Below are positions 49,064 to 57,407 of a DNA stretch of 64,000 nucleotides, one piece after another; position 1 is the first letter of the stretch, and the number at the start of each line of letters is the position of its first letter. Both the position numbers and the translations under genes were made by a program. The stretch lies in contig CAITZM010000134.1 in the NCBI GenBank assembly GCA_903896925.1, forward strand, positions 62,001 through 126,000. Reading direction: 5' to 3'. The notes beneath the pieces are model-generated. The model searched no databases. It had not been told where the DNA came from and saw only the letters and a list, made by a program, of their open reading frames with translations. The DNA comes from an uncultured Lentisphaerota bacterium (GTDB lineage: Bacteria > Verrucomicrobiota > Kiritimatiellia > CAIQIC01).

Positions 49064-50320
49064 CTAAGGTCGGGTTTCTGCGCCCTGCAGCTTGATTTCT
49101 GCGCCCCATGCTGCCGGTTTTACCCCTGCCTCCGTGAGGCACCAGATGACGGGAATGCGGGGTGACTTGTCAGGCGCCGGACCGATACCGTCAGTGAAAT
49201 ACACGACCAAGTCGGCCTTATTCCTTCGGAGGAATTCCCACTCAAGCGGTGGACGCAAGTCAGTCCCGCCGCGCCCATGCACCTCTGTGATCGGCCGGTA
49301 GGGATAAACGGCGTGGATGCGAGTGTCGCACTCCGCGACGGTGACGTGAAAGCTCTGCGCCATCATTGCCAGTTCGGCGGAAATCTCGGACAACATCTCG
49401 TTGGTCAAGCTGCCGCTGGTATCGATCGCTGCCAGTATGGTTGGTTTGGCACCGCTCCGTCCCCAGCTTGGCACGAGGCCGGCCAGCTCCGGGAATCGCC
49501 GGGGCGGTCGGCTGAACTTTGGGCGTCGCTCAAGCTGGCGTCCCACACGGCGACGCAACAACATTTGCCACGGTAGGTGGCCCGTGTCCTTGGCAAGGCG
49601 CGAGGTCTCGCTGCCGGGATCCTCGCCGGGTTCCAACCCGCACGCCATTCTGGCAATCTCGCGGAACTGGACGGACTCCTTGTCCTGCTGCTGCTTGGTC
49701 AGGGCTTCCCACGCGCAAGCGATGTGAGAAGGCAGCCGCCATTCCTGCTCAGCCGCACGGGCACGAAACTCTTCCCATGTCCTGTGATCGTCGAGTGTGG
49801 TTATGTCGGGAGACGGATTCGGGACCCGCCACTTGGCAGACCTGGCGCGCAGGGCGGCAAGCGGAGTATCTTGGACACCGACAGTTTTTAGGTTGAGTTT
49901 GAAGAGCCGTTTATACCGTGCTGCGGTGCTCTCCTGTCTGGGCAGGCGGGGGTAGTCCTCCACGCGCAGGGCTGACCCGGGTAACGGCCCGTCAATCGGT
50001 TCATTGGCGGTCAGTTCTTCCGCAAGGGTGCGCGCCCACCGGATCTCAGTTGGTGCCGGCACATGGAACATGTGTCCCAGCAGCAGGTGATTCACCAGAT
50101 GCTGCAGCACGCCCTCGAGCTCGGCCAACGTGAGTTGCGCCACGAACTTCGGCCCGTAGGCCAGGCGTGGTCGCCCGTCCGCCCAACCAATACCCGTCGT
50201 CTGGATGGACCGATCTACATCCAGCCGGCACTGGGCAAGAATGCCTGAGTGCAACGGATGAGATGAGCCCAGCCGGTCGATGGCCAGCTGGATTTTACCT
50301 GTGAGTAATGCACTCTTCAC
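49064..50320 (-). CDS. DUF2201-like protein: degenerate zincin plus VWA domain
   Basis: 418 residues, last of a three-gene coupled operon (the ATG overlaps the MoxR stop, ATGA). The N-terminal part matches the putative metallopeptidase region, with H74-L-V-N-H78 followed by H83: the zinc histidines remain, but the catalytic Glu of HExxH is Leu, so peptidase activity is probably lost. The C-terminal VWA domain has a full MIDAS: D300-T-S-G-S304, T353 and D377 (FTDG). VWA proteins of this kind work with MoxR ATPases to load metals or remodel targets. Cytoplasmic. Confidence 0.85.
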   Translation of the reverse strand: MKSALLTGKIQLAIDRLGSSHPLHSGILAQCRLDVDRSIQTTGIGWADGRPRLAYGPKFVAQLTLAELEGVLQHLVNHLLLGHMFHVPAPTEIRWARTLAEELTANEPIDGPLPGSALRVEDYPRLPRQESTAARYKRLFKLNLKTVGVQDTPLAALRARSAKWRVPNPSPDITTLDDHRTWEEFRARAAEQEWRLPSHIACAWEALTKQQQDKESVQFREIARMACGLEPGEDPGSETSRLAKDTGHLPWQMLLRRRVGRQLERRPKFSRPPRRFPELAGLVPSWGRSGAKPTILAAIDTSGSLTNEMLSEISAELAMMAQSFHVTVAECDTRIHAVYPYRPITEVHGRGGTDLRPPLEWEFLRRNKADLVVYFTDGIGPAPDKSPRIPVIWCLTEAGVKPAAWGAEIKLQGAETRP

Positions 50321-51294
50321 AGACTGGCTCCATACTGGTTGACCGCCGTGCGTAGTTGTGCGGCCAGCTTATCAGGCAGATCCTCCGCGAAGTCCGTGAG
50401 TGCCTTTAGCTGCGTGTCGTTCCTTACGATCGCTGCGCCGGTGTCGCTGTTCTGGAGGGCGAGCAGCAAGTTGCGGACAACACCCTGCAAGGGTTTGCTG
50501 TTCCTCTGTCCGCACCATCCCAGAATCGTCGGATGAAAGCGTCCGTAATCACTCAGGAGGTCTTCCACAGCGATAGCTCCCTCCGGTGCCACATAGGACC
50601 TGAGAAGGGCGCGCGCGTGCTTGTCATCCACCAGGCCCGCAACCATCGCCTGCAAGATCACACCTCCCTTTGCCCCCTGCTCCTCGTTCTGGCGAAGGAC
50701 GTTGGAGACCATGGTCCATGAACGCGGGTTGGAGGTCTCAAAGATATCCGCAGTTGAGCGGACGTACTGTCGCACCGCCGGATGAACGTTTGCTTTCACG
50801 GCCCAATTCAGCCACTGATCCTGGTCTGCCGCGACGGCGACGCAGATGAAGCGGCTGCGTAGCGCAGGGTCCAACTGGTTCACGTCGTAGCTGGCATTAT
50901 CCGGATTGATGGCCGCCATGGGCACCCAACCGTCAGGCAGGCGATAGTCATTCAGGCTCCGTTCCGTGAGCAACTGCAAGCACGGGGCCAGCATATATTT
51001 TTCGGCGCGATTCAACTCTTCGATGACCAGAATTCCCTTCCCGGATTTGGGCAGGAAAGATGGCGGCGCATAAACTGTGCGCCCTTCTTTGTGCTTCGGC
51101 ATACCGGTCAAATCGGGCGGTTCCATCAGCGACAAGTCCCGGACTATGCAGTCGATTCCTTCCTGCTGCGCCGCCGCCTTGATTGACTCCGATTTGCCGA
51201 CCCCGTGAGAGCCTTCCATCAGTACCGGCGTGTTCGCCCTGTAGGCTCGCCCAAGCAGCTCAATCAGTTCCGGTCCAACTTTGATCGTGTTCAT
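50317..51294 (-). CDS. MoxR-like AAA+ ATPase
   Basis: 325 residues. Walker A GSHGVGKS (28-35), Walker B GILVIEELNRAEK, sensor 1 VPMAAINPDNASYD and the arginine finger region LDPALRSRFICV, the arrangement of the MoxR/CbbQ clade. These ATPases form hexamers that act as chaperones on VWA partners; here the partner is the overlapping downstream gene (4-base overlap). It also overlaps the upstream RuvB-like gene by 4 bases, so the three proteins are likely made together. Confidence 0.92.
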   Translation of the reverse strand: MNTIKVGPELIELLGRAYRANTPVLMEGSHGVGKSESIKAAAQQEGIDCIVRDLSLMEPPDLTGMPKHKEGRTVYAPPSFLPKSGKGILVIEELNRAEKYMLAPCLQLLTERSLNDYRLPDGWVPMAAINPDNASYDVNQLDPALRSRFICVAVAADQDQWLNWAVKANVHPAVRQYVRSTADIFETSNPRSWTMVSNVLRQNEEQGAKGGVILQAMVAGLVDDKHARALLRSYVAPEGAIAVEDLLSDYGRFHPTILGWCGQRNSKPLQGVVRNLLLALQNSDTGAAIVRNDTQLKALTDFAEDLPDKLAAQLRTAVNQYGASL

Positions 51295-52307
51295 GATTGG
51301 GCAAGCTCCTTGGCGAGCGCAAGACCTGTGGGGGTGAGGCGCCGGCCGTGTCCGCCGATGGTAAGGAACCCCAATTTGATGAGGAACGGTTCCACCTCGC
51401 GCTGCAACGTGTCGGCGTCGCGGCTGACCAGTACGGTCAGATTTGCGAGGGATAGGCTCCCTTGGTTCCGCAGGCTGATGAGATAGCGGCGGTCATCCCC
51501 ATCCAGGTTGTGCGTATCAATGTCGAGCACACTGGCGAGGTGCGTGTTGACGGTGCCCTTGCTCACCTCCTGCGACGTATCCTTGGCGCTGGCGTGTAAC
51601 GAGTCCAAGAGCTTCCGCGTCTGTCGCGGGTTACCGCGCGCGGCCTCTGCGATCAGGGTCGCCGCCTGTTTGGTAAGCAGCATTCCCAGTTTTGAAGCGT
51701 GGTTCAGGGCGATCTGGCGCAGCTCGTCAAGGCGATACGCGACGAAACAAATGCGCTGCATCCGGGCTACCAGTGGTTGCCGTACTTCGCCGGGGCGATC
51801 CGTGGCGGCGATCACCGTGAACTCCTGGAGCTCTTCCCACTCGTTCTCCACAATGCGCTTGCGCTCCGTATCGATCTTGGGAGCACGGCGCCCATCCATG
51901 AAGGCATAGAGCAACTCCTGACATTCACCGCCCAGGGCATGTACCTCGTCGATGAACAGGAGGTCGCTTTTTTTAAGCGTCCGCGCGAGTTCAATCAACC
52001 CGTAGCGCGTGGTACCGCTCGACGCGAAGACCGTCCGGTAGTCCGTTTTCATCTCGGCGGCGGTGGCCTTGGCCAACATGCTCTTGCCACTGCCCGTCGG
52101 GCCAATAAACAGCAAGTGCAACAGGGGTGTATTCTTGGCCTTGGCCCCTGTGCAGTAGCTCTTCAAGCGGTGCACGATTTTCACCTGACCAACAAAACCA
52201 TGAAAGGATGTTGTCGGCGTCTTTCCACTCTCGATCTCTGGCGCAGTCTTCTCGGTGCAGACAAGCGTGGCATTGGCCTGCTCGTCCGCGATACTATTAT
52301 TGGTCAT
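51291..52307 (-). CDS. RuvB-like AAA+ ATPase
   Basis: 338 residues from the ATG at 52307 (AAGGA about nine bases ahead). FHGFVGQ start of the AAA core, Walker A GPTGSGKS (69-76), Walker B LLFIDEVH (116-123), sensor 1 VIAATDRPG, arginine RNPRQTRKL, and a C-terminal winged helix (LIKLGFLTIGGHGRRLTPTG) as in RuvB. It differs from true RuvB in lacking a RuvA partner and in its ~35-residue N-terminal extension. It probably moves on or remodels DNA or protein as part of the island system. The frame stays open upstream to 52679 (with an apparent signal-like stretch), but no ribosome binding site supports that start. Confidence 0.85.
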   Translation of the reverse strand: MTNNSIADEQANATLVCTEKTAPEIESGKTPTTSFHGFVGQVKIVHRLKSYCTGAKAKNTPLLHLLFIGPTGSGKSMLAKATAAEMKTDYRTVFASSGTTRYGLIELARTLKKSDLLFIDEVHALGGECQELLYAFMDGRRAPKIDTERKRIVENEWEELQEFTVIAATDRPGEVRQPLVARMQRICFVAYRLDELRQIALNHASKLGMLLTKQAATLIAEAARGNPRQTRKLLDSLHASAKDTSQEVSKGTVNTHLASVLDIDTHNLDGDDRRYLISLRNQGSLSLANLTVLVSRDADTLQREVEPFLIKLGFLTIGGHGRRLTPTGLALAKELAQS

Positions 52308-53582
52308 CAAATTGTTCCTTGGAACGTAGGTTGTGCCGCTGGTCCCGTTGGTTTGTTGAGGATCAGTGGCCTTGTCCTGTGGCAACGTTGCGTTGCAAAT
52401 GCCCGCAGATCCGCCCTCGTTGACAAGTGCGGAATAGAACTGCTGGGCGACCGTGACGGCGAGTTGCGCCGTCACGGAATACGTTGTGAAGCCGAGGTGA
52501 AGGGCAGGACGGAAGGACTGGAACTGATCGTGCGTCGCAAGGCGGCTGTTCACGTCAGAAAACGCCGACAGCTCTCCGTCGACGGTGTATGGGAACGCTT
52601 GCACAAAGGCGGAAAGTCTCGGCCCGCTTGAGCCAAGACCCACCACGAAGACCGCCACCGCAACAAAAACAGCGCTCATTCAGCCAACCTTCCATCCCGA
52701 CTTCCGACCTACATCTCACGGGCGGCTCGTCACTCGCAGCGGCCCATCGCATCGCCCTCGCGGTGCGTTATATCGAGGCAACGAACTTTCAGTTGCGTCG
52801 TGTCGGAGCGAGCTGTCTTTATCACGCTACAGCTCGGCAGAGCTACCTACCATATCCCTCTGCTGGACGAAGTGAACCGACGGTGTTTAGCGTGCTCGCA
52901 CCGTCGGGGCTGATGATCGCTGTTTCTGGTCTTTTTTCTCGTTGTTCGGCTACCGGGTGGAAAATTAGGCTCAAAAACATTCGCAGTCAACCGCAATATT
53001 TGTGGCGGAACCGGTCGGCCCGGTCCTTGGTCCTGATAGAGGGGTCATGTATCAGAAGGTCGTGTCTGCATGCCTTGTCACGTCATCAGGTAGAACTTCG
53101 CGCAAGCTGTTTTCACCGCACACAGCGCACCGGCACGATCTTGAGGCTCGGCGCCTTGATGCCGGACCATGCGATCCGCGGTAATCGGCCGCATTTAGCG
53201 TGCCTTACTGCTTTGTGAATGAGGCCCGTCTTGTCGATTCCTCGAGCGGAATCGGCCATATCGTCTCGGAGCCGTGGAAAATGTTTGAGGTTGGGTGGGC
53301 TGGCCTTCGAGCTGGCGCGTTGCTGGCGGTGGGAAGAAGCACGTCGTCGTGTCGTGATTAAAAGGGCGTCTGCGCGTCAAGGAGGTCGGGCAGGTGATGC
53401 CCATTGGATACGCGCAAACGCCGTGAGCCAATATAGCCCGCATCAGCCCTCAAGCAAGCTGACCCGCCGGCGAGAAGCGCGGCAAGTCGGGCGTGCACAG
53501 GACGTACCGTGCCAGCGGCTAGGCAGGGCACCTCTGGTATGTCCCGAGCCGTAAGGTCCCGCATGAAATCACCGTGTCGCTT
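52308..53582. other. Long non-coding stretch, nothing certain
   Basis: 1275 bases between the RuvB-like gene and the HTH gene. It contains the upstream extension of the RuvB-like frame (to 52679, minus) and a 209-codon plus frame (52589-53218), both without ribosome binding sites or recognisable domains. It may hold promoters for the AAA operon, decayed genes or an unannotated RNA. Confidence 0.4.
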
Positions 53583-53939
53583 TCAGTTCGGCAGCTTCGT
53601 CCCCTCGGCGTTCTGGGCAGCGTCTACGCGGACGGTGCTCGCCTCGATCAACGTGTTGAGATCGTCGGCACGAACGCCCATGGCCCGCTTATGACCAGGC
53701 ATCTTTACTCGGCGGACGAGGCCGCGCCTGGCGATGCCGTCCACATAGCGCAGGCTCCGGTCCAATAGCCTGGCTGCTTCCGCCCTCTGTATCACGCGTT
53801 GTGGCGATGTTACGACCTGCTGGGTGGTCGGAGATCCGCCTTGCCGAAGGAAAGCAAGCAGGCGGGCTCCCTCTCGGGTGTCGACCGTTGGGTCGGCCCG
53901 GATCAGCGCGGCGATGCCGGCTAACGTCTGAGTATTCAT
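53583..53939 (-). CDS. Excisionase-like DNA-binding protein
   Basis: 118 residues, AAGGAG seven bases before the ATG. Residues ~50-100 resemble an Xis/MerR-type winged helix: IQRAEAARLLDRSLRYVDGIARRGLVRR followed by an RAMGVRADDLNTLIEA wing and helix. The N-terminus is helical. It is a probable DNA-binding regulator. It is divergent from the similar gene at 54075 (135 bases apart) and on the same strand as the AAA/VWA operon. Confidence 0.72.
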   Translation of the reverse strand: MNTQTLAGIAALIRADPTVDTREGARLLAFLRQGGSPTTQQVVTSPQRVIQRAEAARLLDRSLRYVDGIARRGLVRRVKMPGHKRAMGVRADDLNTLIEASTVRVDAAQNAEGTKLPN

Positions 53940-54074
53940 CGTGGTTCTCCTTTCTTTCTTTTATCTATTGCCTATCGAGGGCCGGCTGGCCCCCTCCAAG
54001 GATTATTATACGAGTTGCTCCGCCAAGGTGTCGTCGTAGATTTTCCAAGAGCCAACCGAGGAAGGCGGAAAAAG

Positions 54075-54407
54075 ATGAATTATCTGGTCTATAATGCTGT
54101 CGAGGCCATCCTTGAAGCCGACACGAGCTTGAGCAAGCAAGACAAGGTCAAGATTCTGGCGGTCTGCAAGAATCCGAGCATGTTTGTTGAGCCAGTCGAA
54201 AGAATACTGCCAAGGGTCCTAACCCTCAATGAGGTGGCGCAGATCCTACGAGTTACCCGAACAACCATATGGCGCATGATGAAGGATGGGAGGCTGCGTA
54301 GAATGGATTATTGGGGCCGCGCACGGTTTCGGCAGGACGAAGTGGAGAGGCTCATGGGCATAGGCGTAGAACAAATCAAGCAAGATCCCCAACCGCAATC
54401 CGGATAA
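54075..54407 (+). CDS. Excisionase-like helix-turn-helix protein
   Basis: 110 residues from the ATG at 54075 (GAAGGCGGA upstream). The C-terminal half has a clear MerR/Xis-type helix-turn-helix, LTLNEVAQILRVTRTTIWRMM, with wing KDGRLRRMDYWGRARFRQDEV. The N-terminal ~50 residues are helical. A DNA-binding regulator, divergent from the related gene at 53583-53939. It lies upstream of the VWA-PKD and tubulin-like genes on the same strand, a good position for a regulator of them. Confidence 0.8.
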   Translation: MNYLVYNAVEAILEADTSLSKQDKVKILAVCKNPSMFVEPVERILPRVLTLNEVAQILRVTRTTIWRMMKDGRLRRMDYWGRARFRQDEVERLMGIGVEQIKQDPQPQSG

Positions 54408-54873
54408 CCAGCCCGTAGCAACATCGGTATGGTGCCCGGGTCCTCTAGCGGCCGACCCAATTCCAACAACTGTTCGATCATAGCTATCAGGTGTACCGGA
54501 GCCTTTGATAGCCAAGCATTGGGCTGTGCGCCATTCGACGCCTAGTTGGCGCGCGAAGCCATGCCAGGCGGATCAACGAGTGTGAGCCCCCATATTCTCC
54601 GTGAACAGTTTGGTGCTCAGAGACTTGCCTGATGCGGTAGGTCAACATCCCCGCTCCCGGCCACCATCCACGCACTGCAACCAAATAAAGCCGCAGAGTG
54701 TTAGGGCTTCGCCCGGTACCGCCGAGACCTGAACGGATACAACCTTCCAATTACTCACATTACGAAGCTGATAGGGTCTCTGTTTGTGGGTTGCTTTAAC
54801 TTGTGGTGGCATAACAGTCAACGACTGACCGCTTGTGATGGGCACACGCGGGAAACGTCACCAGAAGGACTCC
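54408..54873. other. Intergenic region, probable promoter of the VWA-tubulin genes
   Basis: 466 bases before the VWA-PKD gene; no gene is seen, and no clear promoter boxes could be fixed. Confidence 0.4.
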
Positions 54874-57372
54874 ATGAACGCAAAGAATGCAATCGAGATG
54901 GGACAACTGCAGGTGGCTCCGCACACTGCGCAACGCTGCCAGGCAGCATCAACGCGCCTTCATCAGAGCGGAGTGATGCTGCTCAAGGCGTGGTTCATGT
55001 GGGCCTTGATGGCCTTCCTGCTGGCAACTACGTGCAAAAGCGCTGATTTTGTCATTGTTGTGGATGTTTCGGGGAGTATGTCGGACGCCGTTTCACGCCA
55101 CGATAAGCGGGTTCGGATCACCGTGGTTCAGGAGGCTCTGCGTCAGTATCTACCGGCCTTACCCATGGGGTCGCGCGTCGACTTGATTGCCTTCAACAGC
55201 GGGATCGTGTCGGAACAGGAGGTAGTTCTGAAAACGGAGCGGGATGTCGCCTGCGCGCTATCTTGGAGTGACGGTCTATCAAGGAAGGTCGGCAATAATA
55301 CTCACCTCTGGACAACGATGCGTCACGCTTTGGAAACGGCAGCGCGGTACTCAAAAGAAAACACAGAACAACCAGTCACGGTTCGGGTACTGACCGATGG
55401 CGAAGATAACGAGCGGGCCACGACCCTTGACAAGGTCCTTCAGGAGTTTCAGCCCCTGCTCGACGGGGAGAAAATAGCCGGAAATTTGGTGCTGTTGGGA
55501 GATCTGGAGCTCAAAACCAAGCTGTCACTGCCGGAAGGCGCGTTCGAGCTGACCACGAACCCTACCTGGGAAGTCCTCTTCCCGCCAATCGTGATGTTGG
55601 CACCGATGGAACCGAAGATCGGCGAAACGGTCCGCCTGTTCGAGAATAACACCCGTTCCATCTACAAGGACTACGAATGGCAAGTAGACGGTACGGTTGT
55701 GGGTAAGGAGAAAGTTCTCACCTGGCGGTTCACGGAACCTCGCAGCTATCGGGTCATGCTCAAGGTGACTGGCTTACAGGGAACCAAGAATTCCGCGACC
55801 GCCCTCGTGCGGGCAAAGGAGCGCGACAAGCTGACGGTGGATTTTTTCACTTCAACCGCGCAGCCGGAGCCCCGGCAAGAGGTGAAGTTCGTGGGCCGGA
55901 GCAGCGGCCAAAGCAACAAGTTCAAATGGTTTGTGAATTCAAACCAAGTGGCCAGCACCCAGGACCTGAGCTTCCGCTTCAACACCGAGGGAACGTATGA
56001 GGTCAAGTTGGTGGCGTCCGATGTGTTTGGCAGTGCCGGTGTCAGAATTCAGGCAATCTTGGTCAAGGAGCAAAGTCTCACCGCAAGCATCAAGGGGCCG
56101 GCGGAGATCGTCTCGGGCCGCGCCGCCCAATTCGCTGGCGAGATAGCCGGTCCATGTGCCTCCGTCGAATGGCGCTTCGGTGATGGCACAACCAGCACAG
56201 AGCGCAATCCGCAGCACACCTACGAGTGCGGTGATTCGGAGTTCAAGGATCACACGGTCAGTCTCCAGACTGTCAGTCCACTGGGTAAAGCAGTCGAATC
56301 GACACCGCACACAGTCCGGGTCTGGGCCGAGAAAAAGGCGCCGGCTCCCCAGGCCATGTTTCGGATTTTCACGCAAAACCCGAGGGCCGGCGACCCGATT
56401 CAACTCGTGGATGAAACGACCGGACCGGTGGAGACGGTGCAATGGGTTGTGGACGGCGAACCTAAGGGCGCAACGCGTAACCCGGAATTCTGTATCAGCA
56501 CTCCTGGCGAGAAGACGATCCGAATGACCGTTCGCGGGCCAGGCGGGGAGTCAGTCGCCACGAAAACGATAGCTGTGCGTCCCCGGTACTCACAGCCTGT
56601 CGTGTGGTGCGGGGCCTCGAAGCTCAGCGGCATAGCCCCGCTGACAGTGCAGTTCACGAACCGAGTCACAGGCGACTACAAGTCGCTGCTGTGGACGTTC
56701 GGGGATGGTCAGACGTCCTCGAACAGCTGTCCCAGCCACACCTTCGTCACGGCCACGAACTATGTCGCGGTCCTAACGGTGCTTCCCATGGACGGTACGC
56801 AACAGGACGCGAAGCAAAGTATCGCCATCAATGTGGCCAGGCCTTGGGCACTTTGGGCCAAAGTAACTGCTGTCGCCGTCCCCTGCATAATACTGTTAGC
56901 CTGTGCGGCCGGCCTGATTCAACAGCGCCGCCGCAACGCGCTGCGATTGCCCGTCTATTACTGGGCGGAACAGACGCCAGCCTGCAGGACAGTTGTGCTT
57001 ACCGAGGTTGATGAGACGTTCCAACTCTCACCGGCGGCACCCCTTCGCATCCGACGAGCTAATGCGTCGAGGAATCTGACCGTTGAGCCTTTGGAGGGTG
57101 CCACGTTGATCAACTCGGACGGCCAGGAGGCTCCGGCGCTGAACATTGGAGATGGAGTACGCGTCACGGTCAAAGACCCCACCGGGTTGATCCAAGCGGT
57201 TTCCATTTCAACCCGCCAGAAACCGCAACGCCCGACTCCGGTGCAGGGACAGGACTCACTTATGGGTGGTGACGTTTGTGGATTGCATATCACATCGAAA
57301 GAAGTTCCCTCTCAAGCGGCCTCTGAAGAGTTCGCTTGGGGATGGGATCAGGCGACTACCAAGGTCGGCTGA
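54874..57372 (+). CDS. Membrane-anchored VWA-PKD protein with cytosolic tail
   Basis: 832 residues from the ATG at 54874 (AAGGA ahead); a start at 54976 (MLLKAWFMWALMAFLLATT) would give a standard signal peptide. After the signal comes a VWA domain with MIDAS DVSGS (from ~64) and LTDGEDN, then several PKD-like Ig domains, two clear ones with WRFGDGTTS and LWTFGDGQTSS (~430 and ~605). One membrane segment (~658-682, VTAVAVPCIILLACAAGLIQQRRR) with positive residues inside is followed by a ~150-residue cytosolic domain. The exported part would bind ligands or surfaces through the metal site; the tail probably contacts the tubulin-like protein encoded 35 bases downstream (inference). Confidence 0.82.
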   Translation: MNAKNAIEMGQLQVAPHTAQRCQAASTRLHQSGVMLLKAWFMWALMAFLLATTCKSADFVIVVDVSGSMSDAVSRHDKRVRITVVQEALRQYLPALPMGSRVDLIAFNSGIVSEQEVVLKTERDVACALSWSDGLSRKVGNNTHLWTTMRHALETAARYSKENTEQPVTVRVLTDGEDNERATTLDKVLQEFQPLLDGEKIAGNLVLLGDLELKTKLSLPEGAFELTTNPTWEVLFPPIVMLAPMEPKIGETVRLFENNTRSIYKDYEWQVDGTVVGKEKVLTWRFTEPRSYRVMLKVTGLQGTKNSATALVRAKERDKLTVDFFTSTAQPEPRQEVKFVGRSSGQSNKFKWFVNSNQVASTQDLSFRFNTEGTYEVKLVASDVFGSAGVRIQAILVKEQSLTASIKGPAEIVSGRAAQFAGEIAGPCASVEWRFGDGTTSTERNPQHTYECGDSEFKDHTVSLQTVSPLGKAVESTPHTVRVWAEKKAPAPQAMFRIFTQNPRAGDPIQLVDETTGPVETVQWVVDGEPKGATRNPEFCISTPGEKTIRMTVRGPGGESVATKTIAVRPRYSQPVVWCGASKLSGIAPLTVQFTNRVTGDYKSLLWTFGDGQTSSNSCPSHTFVTATNYVAVLTVLPMDGTQQDAKQSIAINVARPWALWAKVTAVAVPCIILLACAAGLIQQRRRNALRLPVYYWAEQTPACRTVVLTEVDETFQLSPAAPLRIRRANASRNLTVEPLEGATLINSDGQEAPALNIGDGVRVTVKDPTGLIQAVSISTRQKPQRPTPVQGQDSLMGGDVCGLHITSKEVPSQAASEEFAWGWDQATTKVG

Positions 57373-57407
57373 ACAAATAACAACAAACCAACACAGGAGA
57401 ACGAACC

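Noticed and set aside
52308..52679. N-terminal extension (signal-like) of the RuvB-like protein
   Set aside because: The start at 52307 has a ribosome binding site and leads directly to the AAA core; the extension has none and would export an ATPase.
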